Origin: an uncultured Collinsella sp.
GTDB taxonomy: Bacteria; Actinomycetota; Coriobacteriia; Coriobacteriales; Coriobacteriaceae
Reading direction: 5' to 3'
NCBI GenBank assembly: GCA_902494545.1
Contig: CABUTP010000070.1
Coordinates: 1 to 7,438 of the forward strand
Length of the DNA: 7,438 nucleotides
The notes under the pieces are model-generated. The model searched no databases, had not been told where the DNA came from, and was given only the letters and a program-made list of their open reading frames with translations. The position numbers and the translations under genes are program-made. Shown here piece by piece: positions 4,215 to 7,438 of the stretch; the stretch's first letter is position 1, and each line of letters begins with the position of its first letter.

Positions 4215-6405
4215 ACTCGCTTGGGGCAACGTCCGTCGCGCCGGCCGCGACTACCTCGTCTACCTTTTGACGCTCACCCTGGGCGTCACGGTCTTCTATG
4301 CTTTTAACACCATCTCGATGCAGGTCGACATCGCCGGAATCGATGAAGAGGGCTTGGCGCAGGTTATGGGCAGCATACTCGGCGACCTGACGTACTTTTT
4401 GGCCGGTGTCATGGCCTTTTTGATGGTGTACGCCAATAACTTCATCATGAAACGCCGCAAGAAGGAGTTTGGCCTGTACCAGGTGCTCGGCATGGGGCGC
4501 GGGCGTGTCGCCACGATCATGGCGCTCGAGACGGTGATTGTCTCGGTGGTGGCCTTTGTCGCCGGCATTGTGCTGGGTGTGGGACTCTCCCAGCTCATGA
4601 CATTCTTTACGGCCTCGCTCTTTAAGACACAGATCGCCAATTTCCACCTCTTTTTCTCGGTGCATGCGTTCAATCTGACCCTTGCCTGCATGCTCGTAAT
4701 GTTTGTGCTCACGCTACTGCTGAACCTTCGCGCCGTGCGTCGTACCAAACTCATCGAGCTTATGGGTGCCGAGCGTCGCAACGAGAGCATCAAGACACGC
4801 AACCCCTGGATCGCGATTGCCATCTTTGCCGTGGGCGTGGTGCTTGTGGGCGTGGCCTATTACCGTCTGCTACGTGATGGGTTCCCGCTAACCGCGACAG
4901 ACAGCAAGCTGCAAGAGGCCATGAACCAGTTTGGTATTACGACCGCTATGGTTACCGTGGGCACCTTTGCCCTGTTCTGGGGACTCTCGGGCATGCTCAT
5001 CAAGCTGCTGCAGAGCCTGCGCAGCGTGTATTGGCGCGGCCTCAATATGTTTACCGTGCGCCAGCTTGCGGCCAAGGTCAACACGGTGTGCTTTTCGATG
5101 GGTGTCATCGCGATGCTCCTGTTTTTGGCCATCACCTCGGTGACGTGCGGTATGTCGATTGCCAATGTGATGAACGAGAATCTGGAGCGCTATAATCCGG
5201 CCGACATGTCGCAGACGTATGTCTATTACACGCCCGAAACGCTCGACTACTACAAGGAGTATGTCAATCCGTCTGAGGCCGATCGCATGGTGCTGGCCGA
5301 TACAACGGTCGATTTGTACGCTGCATGGCACGGCAGGGGCAAGTCGGCGGACAACAACGACGAGACCGGCAAGAAGGTCAATATCGCCGATGTTGCCGGT
5401 GAGCATGTGCAGATCGATTCGTATCTGAGTTACCCGTTTGGCGGTTCGGATCCTTCGGTGACCCCAAGTGAGATGTGCAAGACCATGGGCGAAAAGCTTC
5501 CCAAGGCGTTCGGGGGTAGCAATGCCGATGCGATGGGTCTGTTTGTGACGCCGGCAAGCCAGTACAACAAACTGCGTCAGATGATGGGCGAGGAGCCGGT
5601 GCATATCGGTCACGACCAGTATCTGCTTACATGTGATATGGGCGGCGAGCTGGTCGACCTGTACACCAAGTATATGGCTGGCGGCCATGCCCTTACCTTG
5701 GGCGGGCATACGCTCAAGCCCGCAACCGATAAGTCGGACGAAGATACGGCGGCCATCGCCAACTCGGCGATGGGCAGTAATCCGGGTACCGTCGTCGTTG
5801 CCGACGAGCTGTTGTCCCAGCTTAATCTGCAGCCGTATTCCAGTAGCCTGCTCGTTAACTACAAACAGGGGATGGATACAACCGAGGCAGAGGAGAGCAT
5901 TAAATACACTGTGCTCGACAATCTGCTCGTTGACGGCAAGGAGTCGGGGTCGTGGGGAACCTTCATCACACGCTCCGAGATGTACACGCAAGCAGCGCAA
6001 ATGAACGGTCTTATTAGCTACCTAGCCATCTACATCGGCTTTGTATTGGTCGTTGCATGCGCGGCGATTCTGTCGATCCAGCAACTCTCCAACGTGGCCG
6101 ACGGCAGCCGCAGCTATCGTGTACTGGCACAGATCGGCTGTGAGGACCGCCAGATTCGCCATTCGGTGATGGCGCAGCAAGCGGTATTCTTCCTGTTCCC
6201 GCTGGCAGTGGGCCTGGCACACTCCTTTGTGGCACTTAAGGTGATCATCGAGCTGGTGAGCATTTTCGGAAATATGAGCATCGGCGGCACCGTGGGCCTC
6301 ACCTGTGCAATCTTCCTGGCAGCATACGGTGGCTACTTCCTGGTGACCTACCTCATGAGCACCGGCATGGTGCGAGCCGCCATAGCCACCCGCTACAGCG
6401 AGTAA
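4204..6405 (+). CDS. FtsX-like ABC transporter permease, BceB-type
   Basis: A 733-residue inner-membrane permease partnered with the preceding ATPase. Hydrophobicity suggests ten membrane helices: about 16-38, 56-80, 101-130, 154-175, 200-222, 244-268, 291-318, then 603-627, 660-685 and 694-718. The pattern is seven, then a loop of about 285 polar residues, then three. This large extracytoplasmic domain between helices 7 and 8 is the BceB hallmark, where bacitracin-type or lipid II-binding peptides and the sensor kinase are engaged in characterised systems. The loop here seems somewhat longer than the roughly 200 residues usual for BceB. ATG at 4204 is chosen because GGTGAGG (4191-4197) lies six bases upstream. 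A GTG at 4192 would add four residues but has no ribosome site. BceRS-type two-component genes are not adjacent. Likely role: export of, removal of, or protection from a peptide or lipid-cycle antibiotic (inferred). Confidence 0.92.
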   Translation: MLCKLAWGNVRRAGRDYLVYLLTLTLGVTVFYAFNTISMQVDIAGIDEEGLAQVMGSILGDLTYFLAGVMAFLMVYANNFIMKRRKKEFGLYQVLGMGRGRVATIMALETVIVSVVAFVAGIVLGVGLSQLMTFFTASLFKTQIANFHLFFSVHAFNLTLACMLVMFVLTLLLNLRAVRRTKLIELMGAERRNESIKTRNPWIAIAIFAVGVVLVGVAYYRLLRDGFPLTATDSKLQEAMNQFGITTAMVTVGTFALFWGLSGMLIKLLQSLRSVYWRGLNMFTVRQLAAKVNTVCFSMGVIAMLLFLAITSVTCGMSIANVMNENLERYNPADMSQTYVYYTPETLDYYKEYVNPSEADRMVLADTTVDLYAAWHGRGKSADNNDETGKKVNIADVAGEHVQIDSYLSYPFGGSDPSVTPSEMCKTMGEKLPKAFGGSNADAMGLFVTPASQYNKLRQMMGEEPVHIGHDQYLLTCDMGGELVDLYTKYMAGGHALTLGGHTLKPATDKSDEDTAAIANSAMGSNPGTVVVADELLSQLNLQPYSSSLLVNYKQGMDTTEAEESIKYTVLDNLLVDGKESGSWGTFITRSEMYTQAAQMNGLISYLAIYIGFVLVVACAAILSIQQLSNVADGSRSYRVLAQIGCEDRQIRHSVMAQQAVFFLFPLAVGLAHSFVALKVIIELVSIFGNMSIGGTVGLTCAIFLAAYGGYFLVTYLMSTGMVRAAIATRYSE

Positions 6406-6442
6406 CAAGCGGGCAAAATCGTCGCAAAATCTGAGGCGTATG

Positions 6443-6483
6443 ACCGCCGCGAAGGGACCAGGGGCCCTTTCGCGGCGGTTTTT
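6443..6483 (+). terminator. Intrinsic terminator of the ABC transporter operon
   Basis: ACCGCCGCGAAGGG pairs with CCCTTTCGCGGCGGT (one bulged T) around a short loop and is followed by TTTTT to 6483. It lies 38 bases after the permease stop codon. The spacer before it contains GCAAAATC twice with an 11-base period (6413 and 6424). This is the clearest terminator in the window. Confidence 0.88.
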
Positions 6484-6506
6484 GCCAACCTGGTGCGTCT
6501 CAGATA

Positions 6507-6627
6507 CAAGTGAGTAGACTTTTTTGAACCTGCCGAGCACATCGCGACAAATGTTCAATAAAATCGCAGGTCAGAGCCGTGGCATTTTGGGGCGTGCTCG
6601 GCCTCCTGCAAAAAGCCTACTCACTTG
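6507..6627. repeat. MITE-like element with 34-base terminal inverted repeats
   Basis: Left arm 6507-6540 and right arm 6594-6627 match at 27 of 34 positions when one is reverse-complemented. The outermost 11 bases CAAGTGAGTAG and the inner nine GCCGAGCAC are perfect. Further in, CAAATG (6548-6553) can pair with CATTTTG (6583-6589), so the whole 121 bases may fold into one long imperfect hairpin with an AT-rich loop. There is no ORF inside and no clear target-site duplication outside. It resembles a miniature inverted-repeat element or REP-type unit. I believe similar sequence recurs in Collinsella genomes, but I could not check. Confidence 0.6.
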
Positions 6628-6644
6628 GTTTTTCTGCCAGAAGA

Positions 6645-6677
6645 CCGCCACGAGGGAAGGCGGCTCCCTCGCGGCGG
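6645..6677. repeat. 12-bp-stem hairpin
   Basis: CCGCCACGAGGG (6645-6656) pairs with CCCTCGCGGCGG (6666-6677) with one mismatch across a 9-base loop. No T-run follows on either strand, so termination is doubtful. It resembles the stem of the terminator at 6443-6483 (shared CCGCC-CGA-GGG pattern) and may be a decayed relative. Confidence 0.6.
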
Positions 6678-6693
6678 CTGGCGTTTGCCCAGA

Positions 6694-6748
6694 TAGTCGT
6701 TGGGGACGTTCTTAAACGACTAGTCAAACAAGAACGTCCCCAACGGCT
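6694..6748. repeat. Perfect 16-bp inverted repeat with an alternative fold
   Basis: CGTTGGGGACGTTCTT (6698-6713) is the exact reverse complement of AAGAACGTCCCCAACG (6730-6745), separated by 16 bases. After one mismatch, three more pairs extend it to about 6694-6748. The loop holds the 8-bp palindrome GACTAGTC. The left flank TAGTCGTT (6694-6701) is also the exact complement of AACGACTA (6715-6722), so two mutually exclusive hairpins are possible. No T-run is present. It is either a dispersed palindromic repeat or a switching RNA. Confidence 0.65.
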
Positions 6749-6755
6749 ACTTTGC

Positions 6756-6792
6756 GGGTAGCTAAAAGAGCCCCATCCTAAATTAGCTACCC
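6756..6792. repeat. 10-bp inverted repeat GGGTAGCTAA
   Basis: GGGTAGCTAA (6756-6765) and TTAGCTACCC (6783-6792) are perfect complements around a 17-base loop. The arm shares GGGTAGCTA with the perfect palindrome at 3313-3324 in the divergent promoter. No T-run follows on either strand. Confidence 0.6.
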
Positions 6793-6825
6793 CGCCAACA
6801 CCGCAGGTAGAGCAAAAGTCAGCGA

Positions 6826-6924
6826 AAGCCCGCCAGAGCGAGCAAGGTGCCTTGAAGCGAGGCGGCATTGACCTTTTGGTCATGCCGTCGAAGCTGAAAG
6901 GCAGATTGCCGCTCTGACGGGCTT
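6826..6924. repeat. Long structured hairpin, about 99 bases
   Basis: The outer stem AAGCCCGCCAGAGCG (6826-6840) pairs with CGCTCTGACGGGCTT (6910-6924) with one mismatch that is a wobble pair in one strand's RNA. Inside, GCCTT/AAGGC can pair. The apex is a second strong stem in which CGGCAT and TGACC (6862-6872) pair with GGTCA and TGCCG (6878-6888) across a TTTT loop, with one bulged T. Nested stems of this regularity suggest a selected RNA or a palindromic mobile repeat rather than chance. It has no ORF and no T-run at the base. Confidence 0.6.
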
Positions 6925-6936
6925 CCAGCGTCGGCC

Positions 6937-6966
6937 GGTTACGGCGTTTGGTAAAACGCCGTAACC
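6937..6966 (-). terminator. Perfect 13-bp hairpin at the DAHP synthase stop codon
   Basis: GGTTACGGCGTTT (6937-6949) and AAACGCCGTAACC (6954-6966) are perfect complements around a 4-base loop. The last paired base is part of the TAG stop codon (6966-6968) of the minus-strand gene, so the stem begins at the very end of the coding region. Position suggests a 3'-end structure, terminator or mRNA stabiliser. The minus strand after it (GGCCGACG) has no T-run, so classical intrinsic termination is not shown. Confidence 0.5.
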
Positions 6967-7438
6967 TACACCCGCTCCGCGATCTCGTGGATGAGGTAGT
7001 CGGTCTTTTCCCAGCCCAGGCACGGATCGGTGATCGACTTGCCAAAGATGCCGCCGTCGACCGGCTGGTTGCCGTCTTCCAGGTAGGACTCGATCATAAA
7101 GCCCTTGACCAGCTTGGAGATGGACTCGTTGCGGCGGCAGCTGTCGAGCACTTCCTTGCAAATGCGATACTGTTCCAGCGGACGCTTACCCGAGTTGTCG
7201 TGGTTGCAGTCGATGACCGCCGCCGGGTTGGCGTAGCCGGCGTGCTCGGTATAGCGCTCGGCCAGGCGCTCGAGGTGCTCGTAGTGATAGTTGGGGTAGG
7301 TGCGACCGTCGAGACCGATGTAGCCACGCATGACGGCGTGCGCGAGCGGGTTGCCGTCACACTCGACCTCCCAGTTGCGGAAGATGAAGCTCTGGTGCGC
7401 CTGCGCGGCGTAAATGGAGTTGAGCATAACGGTGGTAG
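6966..7438 (-). CDS. 3-deoxy-7-phosphoheptulonate synthase (DAHP synthase), C-terminal part
   Basis: The 5' end lies beyond the right edge of the window. The frame is open to 7438 and encodes the last 156 residues, a bit under half of a roughly 350-residue type I (AroF/G/H-like) enzyme. It condenses phosphoenolpyruvate with erythrose 4-phosphate in the first step of the shikimate pathway, in the cytosol. Diagnostic blocks are RGYIGLDGRTYPNY, then IDCNHDNSGK with the metal-binding His (His268 in E. coli AroG), MIESYLEDGNQ with the metal-ligand Glu (Glu302) and GKSITDPCLGWE with the metal-ligand Asp (Asp326). The protein ends IHEIAERV. The ATG at 7427 is internal, not the start: the preceding codons read Thr-Thr-Val in frame. 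The feedback-inhibition type (Phe, Tyr or Trp) cannot be told without the N-terminus. The gene converges on the transporter operon. Confidence 0.94.
   Translation of the reverse strand, partial: TTVMLNSIYAAQAHQSFIFRNWEVECDGNPLAHAVMRGYIGLDGRTYPNYHYEHLERLAERYTEHAGYANPAAVIDCNHDNSGKRPLEQYRICKEVLDSCRRNESISKLVKGFMIESYLEDGNQPVDGGIFGKSITDPCLGWEKTDYLIHEIAERV

Larger units (their letters stand above)
6484..6965. other. Gene-free convergent region packed with hairpins
   Basis: About 480 bases between the transporter terminator and the DAHP synthase stop codon. I see no credible gene: short ORFs crossing it lack ribosome sites and read straight through the inverted repeats. At least six distinct inverted repeats follow one another almost without gaps (listed separately). 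Only the sections near 6628-6644 and 6793-6825 lack obvious structure. The genes on either side converge, so this is shared 3' territory where repeats are tolerated or act on transcript ends. Confidence 0.7.

Noticed and set aside
3390..4229. 279-codon minus-strand ORF
   Set aside because: Antisense shadow of the ABC ATPase; His/Ala/Arg-rich composition typical of the complement of GC-rich genes.
4888..6000. 370-codon minus-strand ORF
   Set aside because: Antisense shadow of the permease with no domain signature and an implausible His/Arg-rich composition.
6484..6965. CRISPR array
   Set aside because: The repeats are inverted pairs of different sequence and length, not evenly spaced direct repeats, and no cas gene is present.
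6524..7045. Short ORFs through the hairpin cluster (both strands)
   Set aside because: They read across several inverted repeats, lack ribosome sites, and one overlaps the DAHP synthase out of frame.
1..7438. tRNA or rRNA genes
   Set aside because: I found no T-arm/acceptor pattern or rRNA-like sequence in the intergenic parts on either strand.

Overview
The window reads like chromosomal DNA of a GC-rich, gut-type actinobacterium. The class Coriobacteriia, and Collinsella or a close relative, is my best guess. This rests on codon and GC character, the BceAB-like transporter style and several hairpin-rich intergenic repeats of a kind I associate with that genus. It is pattern recognition, not a database result.

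Layout, left to right. Positions 1-183 carry no gene but hold two diverged tandem copies of a roughly 100-bp non-coding unit. Positions 184-2037 hold three minus-strand genes, read from right to left: a 69-residue protein of unknown function with a strong ribosome binding site, an AraC-family regulator with a cupin-like sensor domain, and a HAD-superfamily phosphatase. Gaps are 25 and 56 bases, so they may be co-transcribed. Positions 2038-2290 are a mostly non-coding leader/intergenic stretch with a hairpin and a frame that stays open but has no start codon. Positions 2291-3280 (minus) encode one 329-residue protein that joins a MutT-type Nudix hydrolase to a Vsr-type mismatch endonuclease through a basic linker. 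It starts at a TTG codon and is the most unusual protein here.

A 148-bp divergent intergenic region with several dyads separates it from a plus-strand operon (3429-6405). That operon is an ABC ATPase followed, with an 11-bp overlap, by a 733-residue FtsX-like permease with a very large extracytoplasmic domain. Together they form a BceAB-type exporter or antimicrobial-peptide resistance/sensing module. No two-component system lies beside it in the window. A clear intrinsic terminator follows at 6443-6483.

Positions 6484-6965 are gene-free and packed with at least six separate inverted repeats (MITE- or REP-like hairpins), one of which could switch between two folds. The last hairpin abuts the stop codon of a minus-strand gene that runs off the right edge: the C-terminal 156 residues of a type I DAHP synthase, the first enzyme of the shikimate pathway.

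The genes look like four unrelated functional units: regulator plus phosphatase, nucleotide/DNA repair, peptide-stress transport, and aromatic biosynthesis. The items most worth a second look are the Nudix-Vsr fusion, the dense hairpin cluster and the tandem repeat at the left edge.
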